Source: Micromonospora sp. NBC_01796 (lineage in GTDB: Bacteria > Actinomycetota > Actinomycetes > Mycobacteriales > Micromonosporaceae). Taken from it: a stretch of DNA of 64,000 bases. The notes beneath the pieces were generated by a model that made no database searches, was not told the DNA's origin, and saw nothing but the letters and a program-made list of their open reading frames with translations. The stretch covers positions 620,001 through 684,000 of the forward strand of contig NZ_CP109078.1 of the NCBI RefSeq assembly GCF_035917455.1, in the 5' to 3' direction. Each line of letters opens with the position of its first letter. Position 1 is the stretch's first letter. The position numbers were made by a program, and so were the translations under genes. Of the stretch, positions 52,570-63,952 are shown piece after piece.

Positions 52570-54729
52570 GTGACAGACGCTGTGCGTAGGCCGACTCCGG
52601 CCGACCCGATGCCGGGATTGGAGTCGGAATCCGGGCTGCCGAGCGCGGTCATCCGCAACCTACCCCCCGAGTTGGGCCCGGACGCGGTCGCGGTGGTCGA
52701 GGGTCGGACGTTCATGATCTCGGACGCGACCGGCGACATTCCCGAGGGCACCATCGGCGGGCTGGTCCACGACGACACCCGTTTCCTGAGCCGCTGGGTC
52801 CTGCGCATCGGTGGCGCACCACTCCTGCTGCTGAGTTCCGGCACGGTCGAGGACTACTCGGCCGCCTTCTTCCTCACCAACCCCGGTATCGACGGCATCC
52901 AGGCGAACAGCATCGGCGTACGCCGGCAGCGCTTCATCGGCGACGGAATGCACGAACGCGTCACGCTGGAGTGTTTCGCCAACAAGGCCATCACGTTCGA
53001 TCTGCGACTGTCGGCGGGTGCCGACTTCGCCGATCTCTTCGAAATCAAGGACTCGATTCCGGACCGGTCGCAGACGATCGTCCGGTCGCACGGCTCGCAC
53101 GGCACCCACCTCGACTTCTCCTACCGGAACGGAACCTTCCGGGCCAGCACCCGGGTCGAGGCGGTGCCGCCGGCCAGCCGTACCGAGGGAGACGACCTGG
53201 TCTGGCAGGTAACCCTCGAACCGGGCCAGCAATGGCAGTGCGAGCTGACCGTTCCGCTCCAGTTCGGCGCACTCCAGGTCACCCCGAAACACCGACAATT
53301 CGGTGAGGTCTTCGACGGCGTACGCGAGGACGCCGTGAGCGTCTGGAGCAACGAGTGCGCCGAGTTGCGGTTCGACTCCGAGCTGCTGCGGGGCGTGCTC
53401 GACAAGACGAAGGCGGATCTGGCCGCGCTGCGGATCGAGAAGTCCGCCGGCGGCGTGCCGATCGTCCTGCCGGCGGCCGGGCTGCCCTGGTTTCTCACCA
53501 TCTTCGGGCGGGACTCGCTGATCAGCGCCTATCAGACGATCGTCGCCGGTCCGAGCCTGGCCAGGGGCACGCTGCTCGCGCTCGCGTCCGCGCAGGGGAC
53601 CCGGTTCGACGACTTCCGGGACGAGGAGCCCGGCAAGATCCTGCACGAGATCCGCAGCGGCGAGCTGACCCAGTTGAACCAGAAGCCGCACAACCCGTAC
53701 TACGGGACCGCCGACGCCACCCAGCTCTGGCTCATCCTGCTCTCCGAGTACTGGCGGTGGAGCGGCGACGACGACCTGGTCCGCGGCTTCCGGGACAACA
53801 TCGACGCGGCCGTACGCTGGATCGACGAGTACGGCGACCTGGACGGTGACGGCTACATCGAGTACGCCACCCGCTCGGCGCAGGGGCTGGGCAACCAGTG
53901 CTGGCGGGACTCCTGGGACGGGATCAAGTTCGCCGACGGGACGATCCCGGTGCTGCCGATCGCCACCTGTGAGATCCAGGGCTACACCTACGACGCGCGG
54001 ATCCGGCTGGCGGAGCTGGCCGACGGGCCGCTGGGTGATCCGGCTCTGGCGCACCGGCAACGTACCCTCGCCGGGGAGCTGTACGACCGGTTCAACCGGG
54101 ACTTCTGGATCGAGGCGCGCGGCGGATACTACGCGGTCGGGCTGGACGGCGAGAAGCGCTGCATCGACTCGATGACGTCGAACATGGGACATCTGCTCTG
54201 GAGCGGGATCGTCCCGCCCGAGCGGGCTCGTATCGTGGCGAACCAGTTGATGTCGGAGGCGATGTTCTCCGGCTGGGGCGTACGGACCACGTCCACGGAG
54301 GACGAGGGGTACAACCCGATCGGCTACCACGCCGGTACGGTCTGGCCGCACGACAATTCGCTGATCGCGCACGGATTGGCCCGGTACGGCTTCCGCCAGG
54401 AGGCGAACCGCATCATCACCGCGATGTTGGACGCGGCCACGTACTCCAACTACCGGCTACCCGAGGCATTCTCCGGTTATGACCGTCCGTACGGCCGGTT
54501 GCCGGTGCCGTACCCGACCGCGTGCAGCCCGCAGGCGTGGTCGGCGGGTGCGCCGATGCTGTTCGTCCGTACCCTGCTCGGCCTCGAGATCCGTGACGGT
54601 CGACTCGTCGCCGATCCGCTCCTGCCGGTCGAGTTCGGGCGGGTGGCGATGGACGGGGTGCCGGCCCTGGGCACGCTGTGGAACGTCGAGGCCACCGGGG
54701 ACACGGCGTCCGTACGCCTCGCGGACTGA
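52570..54729 (+). CDS. Glycogen-debranching-like glycoside hydrolase (amylo-alpha-1,6-glucosidase family)
   Basis: A 719-residue cytoplasmic enzyme. The N-terminal glycogen-debranching N domain (about 40-230; EGRTFMISDATGDI, HDDTRFLSRWVLRI) is followed by a six-hairpin (alpha/alpha)6 barrel (about 280-680) with GLPWFLTIFGRDSL, GKILHEIRSGEL, DSWDGIKF and GTVWPHDNSLI, the active-site landmarks of GH63/GH133-like alpha-glucosidases. It probably trims alpha-glucans or glucosylated solutes. GTG 52570 follows GGAGGCGCAC. It is monocistronic between the SARP and subtilase genes. Confidence 0.92.
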   Translation: MTDAVRRPTPADPMPGLESESGLPSAVIRNLPPELGPDAVAVVEGRTFMISDATGDIPEGTIGGLVHDDTRFLSRWVLRIGGAPLLLLSSGTVEDYSAAFFLTNPGIDGIQANSIGVRRQRFIGDGMHERVTLECFANKAITFDLRLSAGADFADLFEIKDSIPDRSQTIVRSHGSHGTHLDFSYRNGTFRASTRVEAVPPASRTEGDDLVWQVTLEPGQQWQCELTVPLQFGALQVTPKHRQFGEVFDGVREDAVSVWSNECAELRFDSELLRGVLDKTKADLAALRIEKSAGGVPIVLPAAGLPWFLTIFGRDSLISAYQTIVAGPSLARGTLLALASAQGTRFDDFRDEEPGKILHEIRSGELTQLNQKPHNPYYGTADATQLWLILLSEYWRWSGDDDLVRGFRDNIDAAVRWIDEYGDLDGDGYIEYATRSAQGLGNQCWRDSWDGIKFADGTIPVLPIATCEIQGYTYDARIRLAELADGPLGDPALAHRQRTLAGELYDRFNRDFWIEARGGYYAVGLDGEKRCIDSMTSNMGHLLWSGIVPPERARIVANQLMSEAMFSGWGVRTTSTEDEGYNPIGYHAGTVWPHDNSLIAHGLARYGFRQEANRIITAMLDAATYSNYRLPEAFSGYDRPYGRLPVPYPTACSPQAWSAGAPMLFVRTLLGLEIRDGRLVADPLLPVEFGRVAMDGVPALGTLWNVEATGDTASVRLAD

Positions 54730-54962
54730 ACGCCACTTCCGCACACCGCACCGTCGGCAGGTCCAGTATGAAAACTCACTCCTTACCGGACCTGGCGATA
54801 ATCAACGACAATTGCTAATGGCGAATCATTCCAAAGGGTTTCGCTAGATCAGCTATATACACGTTAATGAATGTCGCTGTAGGATCTCCGCAATCATTCA
54901 GGTCCACCTTCCACGGCGTCACAACGCCCGTGGGAGCGGCCCGATCGAGGGAGGTTCGGACG

Positions 54963-56198
<1,236 letters not shown>

Positions 56199-56214
56199 CC
56201 CGAAACGAACGACC

Positions 56215-56243
56215 GGCCCCGGGGCGACACTCGCCCCGGGGCC
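56215..56243 (+). terminator. Terminator between the two subtilase genes
   Basis: GGCCCCGGGGCG and its exact complement, 12 bp, loop ACACT, 17 bases after the first subtilase stop. The second gene starts 22 bases later, so it may depend on readthrough or on its own promoter. Confidence 0.75.
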
Positions 56244-56265
56244 GCCTGCCCGGAGGGACCACACG

Positions 56266-57489
56266 ATGAACCCATCAGGTATCCGAGGCCGGCGCCTGCT
56301 CGCAGCCGGTCTGCTCACGGTGCTCACCGTCGGCACCGCCACCCCGGCGTCCGCCGCACCGGGCGCCGACCCGCCCGACGGGCGGATCCTGCGCGCCGGC
56401 GGGGCCACCGCCGTACCCGACAGCTACCTGGTCGTCCTGCGCGACGCGGCCACCGCCGCCGGCCCGGCCGCGGTCGCCGCCACCGCCGACCGACTCGCCG
56501 TCGACCACGGCGGTACGGTCGTACGCGTCTACCACGCGGCCATCAACGGCTTCGAGGTACGCCTGCCGGAGCGGGCCGCCAAACGACTGGCCGCCGACCC
56601 CTCGGTGGCGTACGTCGAACAGAACCATCTCATCGTCCCGCTGGCCGCCGGGGTGCAACCGAACCCGCCGTCCTGGGGACTGGACCGGATCGACCAGCAC
56701 CAACTCCCCCTCGACCAGCAGTACGTCTACCCGAACACCGCGCCGAACGTCACCGCGTACGTGATCGACACCGGGATCCGCAAGACGCACGTCGACTTCA
56801 CCGGCCAGGCGGTCGACGGGTTCGACGCGGTCGACGGGTTGCTGCCTGCGGACGACTGCAACGGACACGGCACCCACCTGGCCGGCATCATCGGCGGCCA
56901 ACTGCACGGGGTGGCCAAGGACGTCCGGCTGGTCTCCGTACGCGTACTCAACTGCACCGGGAGCGGCAGCTTCGCGCAGGTGATCGCCGGGATCGACTGG
57001 ACCGTGCAGAACGCGGTCCGCCCGGCGGTGGTGAACATGGGCATCGGTGGCGGCGCCAGCACCGCACTCGACGCCGCGGTGATCAACACGATCAACCGGG
57101 GCATTCCGGTTGTCGTACCGGCGGGCAGCTCGGCGAGCAACGCCTGCAACTACTCGCCGGGCCGGGTCCCGCAGGCGCTCACCGTGGCCGGCACCACGAT
57201 CACCGACGCCCGGATGGGTTCGGCGAGCTTCGGTAGCTGCGTGGACATCTTCGCGCCGGGCCAGGGCATCACGTCGACCTGGCACACCAGCAACACCGCG
57301 ACCAACACGATCAGCAGCAGCTCGGCGGCGTCCGCGCACGTCGCCGGCTGCGTCACCCTGCTGCTCCAGGACCACCCGACGTGGACCCCGGCGCAGGTGG
57401 CGAGCCACCTGGCGGCGGTGTCGACCGGCGGGGTGGTGTCGAACCCGGGTGCGGGCTCACCCAACCGCCTGCTCTACTGCGGTCCCTGA
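56266..57489 (+). CDS. Secreted subtilase paralogue with altered catalytic motifs
   Basis: A 407-residue paralogue of the preceding protease, with the same signal-propeptide-S8 order and shared blocks (AYVIDTGIR, DDCNGHGTHLAG, GSPNRLLY). Asp168 and His201 are kept and Ser353 aligns with the nucleophile, but GTSMASPH has become SSSAASAH and the oxyanion Asn is Ser288 (PAGSSAS instead of AAGNNN). It may have little activity and serve as a decoy, scaffold or regulator, or it may use a different geometry. GGAGGGACCACACG precedes the ATG. Confidence 0.92.
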   Translation: MNPSGIRGRRLLAAGLLTVLTVGTATPASAAPGADPPDGRILRAGGATAVPDSYLVVLRDAATAAGPAAVAATADRLAVDHGGTVVRVYHAAINGFEVRLPERAAKRLAADPSVAYVEQNHLIVPLAAGVQPNPPSWGLDRIDQHQLPLDQQYVYPNTAPNVTAYVIDTGIRKTHVDFTGQAVDGFDAVDGLLPADDCNGHGTHLAGIIGGQLHGVAKDVRLVSVRVLNCTGSGSFAQVIAGIDWTVQNAVRPAVVNMGIGGGASTALDAAVINTINRGIPVVVPAGSSASNACNYSPGRVPQALTVAGTTITDARMGSASFGSCVDIFAPGQGITSTWHTSNTATNTISSSSAASAHVAGCVTLLLQDHPTWTPAQVASHLAAVSTGGVVSNPGAGSPNRLLYCGP

Positions 57490-57496
57490 CCGGTGG

Positions 57497-57531
57497 CCCC
57501 GGTCCCCCGCCCTCGGTGCGCGGGACCGGGG
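57497..57531. terminator. Terminator between convergent genes
   Basis: CCCCGGTCCC and GGGACCGGGG form a 10-bp stem with a 15-base loop, just after the second subtilase stop and before the hydrolase stop on the other strand. Confidence 0.7.
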
Positions 57532-57546
57532 CGGGGCCGCACGGGG

Positions 57547-58125
57547 TCAGCCGAGGGTGTCGAGGAAGGCGAGCACCCGCGTGGTGAGCAGGGTGGCGGC
57601 GGACTCGTCGTACGAGGGCAGGCTGCTGTCGGCGAACAGGTGCCGGTTGCCGGGGTAGAGGAACAGCTCGGCGTCCGGGGTGCTGTCGACCAGGGCGCGG
57701 GCGGCGTCGAGGTCGCCCTCCCCGGCGAAGAACGGGTCGGCGTCCATCCCGTGGATCTGCACCGGTACGCCCCGGGGCCACGCCCCGCCGAACTCGGCGG
57801 TCGGGACGCAGCCCTCCAGCAGCAGCGCACCGGCGGCACCGGCCCTGGTCTGGGCCAGTAGCTGCGCCGGCAGGACACCGAGGGAGAACCCGGCGTAGAC
57901 GAGGTGGGCGGGCAGCGCCTCGGCGGCGGCCCGACCACGGTCGAGGACCGTGTCGAACCCGATCTTCTGGGCGTGCCCGACACCCTGTTCGAGGTTGTCG
58001 AAGACCTCCCCCTCGTAGAGGTCCGGTACGTGCACCGTGTGACCGGCCCGCCGGAGCCCCTCGGCGAACTCGCGCACCCCCGCCGTCAGTCCGTTCGCGT
58101 GGTGGAACAGCAACACCTCGGCCAT
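57547..58125 (-). CDS. Dienelactone hydrolase-family protein
   Basis: A 192-residue small alpha/beta hydrolase. VLLFHHANGLTAGVREFAEG opens the fold, VPDLYEGEVFDN is the family's loop, and the nucleophile elbow AGFSLGV has Ser81, where classical dienelactone hydrolases carry Cys. Asp in HGMDADPFF and His in PGNRHLFADSS complete the triad. ATG 58125 follows GAGGGGG. The Ser form suggests an esterase rather than a true dienelactone hydrolase. Confidence 0.87.
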   Translation of the reverse strand: MAEVLLFHHANGLTAGVREFAEGLRRAGHTVHVPDLYEGEVFDNLEQGVGHAQKIGFDTVLDRGRAAAEALPAHLVYAGFSLGVLPAQLLAQTRAGAAGALLLEGCVPTAEFGGAWPRGVPVQIHGMDADPFFAGEGDLDAARALVDSTPDAELFLYPGNRHLFADSSLPSYDESAATLLTTRVLAFLDTLG

Positions 58126-58215
58126 ACCGCGCCCCCTCACCTTCGCGGTGCCGGGCGGCTCCGCCGCGACGAGTATCGCCCCGCCCCCCGACACTTCTCC
58201 CGAGGGCGGCTCGGG

Positions 58216-58707
58216 TCAGGACCCGGTACGGGCCTCGCGGCGGGCCTGCTCCCACCGCTCCACGAGCACCCCCATCTCGCCCTGGACGTAGTGGAAGAAG
58301 TCCCGCATGTCGGCCAGCCGGCCACCGGGCAGGGACGATTCGTCGCCGACCGCCAGCACGCCCTCCTGGACCACGTCGGCGACCCGCTGGTACACCCCGC
58401 CCCGGACGGTGGACGAGTACCAGGACGAACTCGGCGCCTTGTAGAGGTCCCGCCGCGAGCCCGGCGCCGGTTCACGCACCGCCATGCCGACCTGCATGAG
58501 GTAACGGACCGCACCGGAGACCGCCGCCGGACTGACCCCGAGCCGCTCGCTGATCTCGCTCGCGGTGAGCCCGGGTTCCTCGGCGGCCATCAGCGCCGCG
58601 AACACCCGCGCCGCCATCCGGGGCATACCCATGTCGCTGAGCGTGAGAGCGAAGTGCTCGATGAAGCGACGGACCGCTTCCTCGTCGCGCCGGCCGTCAG
58701 GTTGCAT
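58216..58707 (-). CDS. GbsR/MarR-family transcriptional regulator
   Basis: A 163-residue winged-helix regulator. EISERLGVSPAAVSGAVRYLMQVGM is the recognition region; the N-terminal helix (FIEHFALTLSDMGMPRMAARVFA) is typical of the GbsR group that often controls the next ABC exporter. ATG 58707 has only a short AGGA spacing; GTG 58722 would lie inside a likely operator. It follows the ABC permease gene by 54 bases on the same strand and shares a TTCA-N8-TGAA site with the ABC promoter, so it should repress that operon and itself. Confidence 0.88.
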   Translation of the reverse strand: MQPDGRRDEEAVRRFIEHFALTLSDMGMPRMAARVFAALMAAEEPGLTASEISERLGVSPAAVSGAVRYLMQVGMAVREPAPGSRRDLYKAPSSSWYSSTVRGGVYQRVADVVQEGVLAVGDESSLPGGRLADMRDFFHYVQGEMGVLVERWEQARREARTGS

Positions 58708-58717
58708 CTTCCTATCT

Positions 58718-58733
58718 TTCACTATTCTGTGAA
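58718..58733. promoter_or_regulatory. TTCA-N8-TGAA operator at the GbsR/MarR gene
   Basis: TTCAC-TATTCT-GTGAA, perfect 5-bp arms, 11 bases before the ATG at 58707. The half-site spacing is the same as in the site upstream of the ABC operon at 61333-61350. Confidence 0.6.
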
Positions 58734-58761
58734 GATCACGGTGAGGTGGCCCGGTACGGCG

Positions 58762-60392
58762 TCACGGGGTGAGGTCGCGCCGCCGGAACAGGACCAGGCC
58801 GACCGCGCCGAACGCCAACGCGACGGCGGAGAGGACCACCAGCGGCGTCGCGGTGATCTCGGCCGAGGGCAGCGCCGGCACGTGACTGAACGGGGAGAGG
58901 TCCCGCACCGACGCCGGCAGGTTCAGCAGGCCGCCGAACTGCCCGAGGACGAGGCAGAGGGTGAACCCGAGCCAGGCCAGCCCGACGGCCATCCGGGGCA
59001 CCAGCCCGAACACCGCGACGGCGAACCCGGCCAGGATCAACGCCGACGGCAACTGCACGTACGCCGCCCCGGTCAGCTCGGCCAACTCGCCGCCGACGTC
59101 GCCCGCGCTCAGCCCGTACGACAGGCCCATCGAGACCCCGGCGAGCCCGAGCAGGACCGCGGCACCGACCATCGCGACCACCAGGTGCCCACCCAGCCAG
59201 CGCAACCGGCCGGTGGCGGTGGCGAGCACGGCCTCGGCCCTCCCCGTGGACTCCTCGGCCCGCAGCCGCAGCAACGCCTGGACCAGGTAGCCGGCGACCA
59301 GCGCCCCGACGAGCGCCATCATCGCGGCGAAGAACGCGTCGACCAGCGCTCCCCCGCCACCGCCACCGGCGAGGTTGTTGATGGTCCGGGTGACGCCCTC
59401 GTTCCCGCCCAACCCCTCCTCGACCGCGCCACCGATCGAACCGATGCCCACCCCGGTCACCGCGAGGGCGACGGCCCAGCCCAGCAGCGTGCCGCGCTGC
59501 AACCGCCAGGCCAGGCCGAGCGGGCCGAGCAGCCCCCGAGCACCGCGAGCCGGACCGGGGCGGGCCGCGAGCAGACCCATCCCGACATCCCGGCGTACGG
59601 TCAGCGCGAACGCCAGTCCGACCGCGCCGACGAACAGGGCCAGCGGCAGTCCGAACACCCACCACCGCTCGTCGGCGAACGGACGCACCCGCATCGCCCA
59701 ACCGATCGGGGAGAGCCACGACGCCCACCCGCTGGTCATCGTGTAGCCGTTGGGCAGGACCTCGCCGAACGCGTCGCCGAGCCCACGGACCAGGTACGCC
59801 GCGCCGATCACGGCGGCGGAGATCCCGTTCGCCCCGCGCGAACTCCCCGCCACCTGGGCGGCGACGGCCGCGACCGCGGCGAAGGCGACACCGGCGGCGC
59901 CGACCGCCAGCCCCGCCGCGACCGAACCCACCGTCGGCTCGCCGCTGCCGGTCAGCACGAGCGTGACCAGCACACCCAGTACGGCGTTGGCGACGACCGT
60001 GACGATCAGTGCGGCGGTCAGGCTGGCGTGCCGGCCGACCACCGTCGCGCCGATCATCTCGGTCCGACCGGTCTCCTCGTTCTGCCGGGTGTGCCGTACG
60101 ACGGCGAGGGTGCTCATGAACCCGGCGAGTACGGCGAGGAACGCCAGTACCTGGAACATCGCCATCTCACCGGTGCTCGCCCCGGTGGGTGCGGCCCGGA
60201 GCATGAGCAGGGCCGGGGTCTGCACGGCCGTCCGCAGTACGGTGATCCGGTCCGCCTCCGTCGGGTACTGCGCCTGGATCGCGGAGACCGAGACGGCCGC
60301 CATCAGCGCGGTGCTCAGGATCCAGATCGGCAACTGCACCCTGTCCCGGCGCAGGGCGAGCCGGGTGAGCCGGGCGGTGCCGGTGAACGCGC

Positions 60393-60396
<4 letters not shown>
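58762..60396 (-). CDS. ABC transporter permease, polyketide-antibiotic exporter type
   Basis: A 544-residue permease with about 12 hydrophobic helices in two similar halves, as in the large single-permease exporters seen with antibiotic clusters (annotated as exporters of polyketide antibiotics). Landmarks are [20 protein letters not shown] and [20 protein letters not shown], one per half. ATG 60396 overlaps the ATPase stop (ATGA). The longer open frame to 61050 is antisense-free but overlaps the ATPase and is not real. Regulated, by inference, through the downstream GbsR/MarR protein. Confidence 0.9.
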
Positions 60397-61313
<917 letters not shown>

Positions 61314-61332
61314 GCCATCCACGCTACACAGA

Positions 61333-61350
61333 TTTCACGAAATCATGAAA
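61333..61350. promoter_or_regulatory. TTCA-N8-TGAA operator at the ABC operon promoter
   Basis: TTTCACGAAATCATGAAA, arms TTTCA/TGAAA, 20 bases upstream of the ATPase start in an AT-rich tract. Same half-site and spacing as the site at 58718-58733, so the GbsR/MarR protein probably binds both. Confidence 0.6.
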
Positions 61351-61506
61351 GCTCAGAAATGTATGAAACCCGTCAAGATTTCCAAGAGGAGTTGCCTGAG
61401 GGAGGCCGTCTGTCAACCGCCTCTATCGTTACCTAGCGGTGGCAGTTGCACGGGTGGTCGCGTGCGAAGCTTCACTGGCAGGATTCCGGCAAGGAAGAAC
61501 GGGCGC

Positions 61507-61869
61507 ATGACCTTCACCATCGCGACTGGCGGCAGTGACGACCCCTCCGTACTCCGCCTGGCCGGCGAGTTGGACCTGGCAACGGTTGTCCAGCTCAACG
61601 ACCAGGTGGACCAACTCCTGGACACCGGTCACCACCGGATCCTGCTCGACCTGTCGGAGCTGTCGTTCTGCGACTCCACCGGCCTCGGCGGCTTCGTACG
61701 CGGAAACAACCTCTGCACCGACGCGGGCGGCTGGTTGCGGGTCACCGGGGCCACCGGTGTTGTCGCCCGTGTCCTCGCGGCCACCGGGCTCGACGTGTTC
61801 CTCGCACCCGAGCCACAGTCGACGGGGCTTACCGCCCACCGGGGCGACACCGCCAACGGGCAGTCCTGA
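61507..61869 (+). CDS. STAS-domain anti-sigma factor antagonist
   Basis: A 120-residue SpoIIAA-like protein. The strands LRLAGELDLATVVQL and HRILLDLSELSFCDSTG lead to the phosphorylatable Ser57 in the conserved DST. It would be phosphorylated by an HATPase anti-sigma factor and, when unphosphorylated, free a sigma factor. No kinase or sigma gene is adjacent. AAGGAAGAACGGGCGC precedes the ATG. Confidence 0.92.
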   Translation: MTFTIATGGSDDPSVLRLAGELDLATVVQLNDQVDQLLDTGHHRILLDLSELSFCDSTGLGGFVRGNNLCTDAGGWLRVTGATGVVARVLAATGLDVFLAPEPQSTGLTAHRGDTANGQS

Positions 61870-61896
61870 GGAACCCGCTGGGGCCGACCCGGGCCG

Positions 61897-62448
61897 TCAG
61901 CGGGCCGTCACCCAGTCGGCCACGGTCGTGACGTCCGCCTGGTGTGGAAACACCTTCCGGGTGAGCACCCGGTGCACCTCCGGGTCCGCGTCGAGGCATC
62001 CGTCGGCCAGGACGGTGAGGCCGAAGTCCAGGTCGGCCGCCTGACGCAGGGTGGACAACACCACGCCGCTGGTGGCGATGCCGGTGAGGACCAGATGTTC
62101 GATGGCCCCGGCCCGCAGCACCACGTCGAGGTCACTGCCGGCGAAGGCGCTGACGCGTCGCTTGGTGACCAGGATGTCACCGGGCTCGGGTGCCACGTCG
62201 GGATGGATCTGCATGGCGCGGTCGTCGCCGGCCGCCCCGGTGCGTCCCGCGAGCCCGCCGAACATCCTGTTGCGGGTGCTGATCTCCGGGTAGCCGGGGC
62301 GGAACCCGACAACCACGTAGATCACGGGAAGGCCGGCCGTGCGGGCCGCACCGATCGCCTCGCCCAGGCCCGGCAGATAGTCGGGATCGGGGTAACGCTC
62401 GACCACGGCATGTTGCACGTCCATGACGAGAAGAGCCTGCTTGGCCAC
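61897..62448 (-). CDS. Isochorismatase-family protein lacking the catalytic Cys
   Basis: A 183-residue alpha/beta protein of the isochorismatase/cysteine-hydrolase superfamily. Asp10 (LLVMDVQ) and Lys96 (LVTKRR) are kept, but the cysteine of the usual TSxCV motif is Gly128 in GIATSGVVLSTLR. This matches PhzD-like isochorismatases, which work without Cys, rather than amidases such as nicotinamidase. It is divergent from a TetR gene across a repeat-rich promoter. Substrate unknown. Confidence 0.9.
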   Translation of the reverse strand: MAKQALLVMDVQHAVVERYPDPDYLPGLGEAIGAARTAGLPVIYVVVGFRPGYPEISTRNRMFGGLAGRTGAAGDDRAMQIHPDVAPEPGDILVTKRRVSAFAGSDLDVVLRAGAIEHLVLTGIATSGVVLSTLRQAADLDFGLTVLADGCLDADPEVHRVLTRKVFPHQADVTTVADWVTAR

Positions 62449-62467
62449 GGTCGCCTCTCCGTACGAC

Positions 62468-62537
62468 GAAGTAAGTCATCGGTTGATTACTTCGGACCGT
62501 AGCCGCGCCGGCAGACTATGTCAACGTGTGATTACTT
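62468..62537. promoter_or_regulatory. TTACTT repeat operator between isochorismatase-like gene and TetR gene
   Basis: GAAGTAA (62468-62474) and TTACTTC (62487-62493) are perfect inverted arms, and a further TGATTACTT direct copy ends at 62537. They lie in the AT-rich gap between the divergent genes, fitting a TetR operator that controls both. Confidence 0.6.
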
Positions 62538-62603
62538 ATGAGCGGCGGGGTTATGCTGCGGCGACATGGCGCGGCTTCGGGCGGGACTGAGGGGAGGTCG
62601 ACG

Positions 62604-63284
62604 GTGACGGCGAGCGGAACCGGTGGGTCCGTGGGCGACGCAGACGACGACGCGTCTACCGCCGGACCGGCCGAAGGGGATCGGCGGCGGCGGGACGCGG
62701 CGGCGACCCGGCACGCGCTCCTCCAGGCCGCGCGCAGCAGGTTCACCCGCCTCGGGTACGACCGCACGACACTGCGGGACGTGGCCGCGGATGTCGGCGT
62801 GAACCTCGCACTGATCAAGCGGTACTTCGACTCGAAGGAGGGCCTGTTCAAGGCCGCCCTGGCGGCCACTCCCCGGTTCCCGGGGCCCGAGGGCGAGTTC
62901 CCCCGGGACCATGCCGACCTCGCCGAGGCACTTGCCCACCAACTCTCCGCCACCGCCTGGCCGGAGTTCAGCGAGCACCCGGTGCTGCTGTTGCTGCGCG
63001 TCTCCGGCGACGAGCGGGTGGACAGCCTGCGCCGGCAGGCCCTACAGGACTTCAGCCGGCGAGTGCTCGAAGCCTCGGACGCTTCTCGGCCCGACGACGC
63101 CCCGTCGCGAGAACAGCACGACCGGGAGCGGCTGCTGCGGGCGGAACTGGTGGTCGCGCTGGGGGTCGGTGTTGCCGTCGTACGGTCCGCCGTTGGTCTG
63201 CAGCCACTGGGCGACGCGACCTCCGAGGAGTTGGTCGGCCCGTTGCGCGATGTCGTCGACGTCCTGCTCACGCCCCGGGACTGA
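62604..63284 (+). CDS. TetR-family regulator
   Basis: A 226-residue regulator. After an Asp/Gly-rich N-terminus of about 40 residues the HTH reads ALLQAARSRFTRLGYDRTTL, then NLALIKRYFDSKEGLF. GTG 62604 is preferred because GGGAGG lies six bases before it; the frame open to 62538 overlaps the operator. It is divergent from the isochorismatase-like gene and very likely represses it. Confidence 0.9.
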   Translation: MTASGTGGSVGDADDDASTAGPAEGDRRRRDAAATRHALLQAARSRFTRLGYDRTTLRDVAADVGVNLALIKRYFDSKEGLFKAALAATPRFPGPEGEFPRDHADLAEALAHQLSATAWPEFSEHPVLLLLRVSGDERVDSLRRQALQDFSRRVLEASDASRPDDAPSREQHDRERLLRAELVVALGVGVAVVRSAVGLQPLGDATSEELVGPLRDVVDVLLTPRD

Positions 63285-63304
63285 TCGGGTGGGGTGCGGC
63301 GCGG

Positions 63305-63952
63305 TCAGCGCGCCGTGAGGTCGTCCACCTCGGCCGCGAACAGTCGGGCGGGATCGAAGCCCATCCCGGTGAAGTGGCCGGCGAGTTCCAGGGACAGCAT
63401 GCCGTGCAGCCGGGTCCAGGAGACCAGGCCGCGGTGCAGGGCCGCGGCCGAGGCAGGGTGCTCCGCCGCCCACTGCCGGTGGTCTTCGAGGTGCGCGTCG
63501 AACGGTGTCGCGGGACGGCCCGAGGGCAGCGCGGCGCAGGCATCGAGCAGGATCGTCATGATCTCGGACGCGATCCGGGTGACGTCGTCGGGCGCGTGGT
63601 AGCCGGGGACGGGTGTGCCGTAGATGAGGAAGTACCGCTGCGGGTCTTCCAGCGCCCAGGCGCGTAGGACATGTGCCAGCCCGGCCAGGTCGGCGCCGGA
63701 CCCGGCGGCGACCCGGAAGGTCTCGGCGAGGCTGCCGTACGCGTCCGTGATGAGCGCGGTGATCAGCTCGTCGCGGTTGGCGAAGTACCGGTAGAGCGCG
63801 GGTCCGCTCATGCCCATCTGTTTGGCGATCGCGTTGAGCGAGAGCGCGGACGCCCCGGCCGTGGCGATCTGCCCCCACGCGTGTTCCTTGATCTCCGTAC
63901 GCACCTGGGCGCGGTAGCGCTCGCGCGGTGTCTCCGTGCCGGCTTCCGCCAT
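63305..63952 (-). CDS. TetR-family regulator with WHG domain
   Basis: A 215-residue regulator. The HTH is ALSLNAIAKQMGMSGPALYRYF; the C-terminal part has the WHG-type signature (SWTRLHGMLSLELAGHF) common in actinobacterial TetR proteins. GGGAGGACGG precedes ATG 63952. Its target, probably upstream beyond the window edge, cannot be seen. It is convergent with the preceding TetR gene, 20 bases between the stops. Confidence 0.9.
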   Translation of the reverse strand: MAEAGTETPRERYRAQVRTEIKEHAWGQIATAGASALSLNAIAKQMGMSGPALYRYFANRDELITALITDAYGSLAETFRVAAGSGADLAGLAHVLRAWALEDPQRYFLIYGTPVPGYHAPDDVTRIASEIMTILLDACAALPSGRPATPFDAHLEDHRQWAAEHPASAAALHRGLVSWTRLHGMLSLELAGHFTGMGFDPARLFAAEVDDLTAR

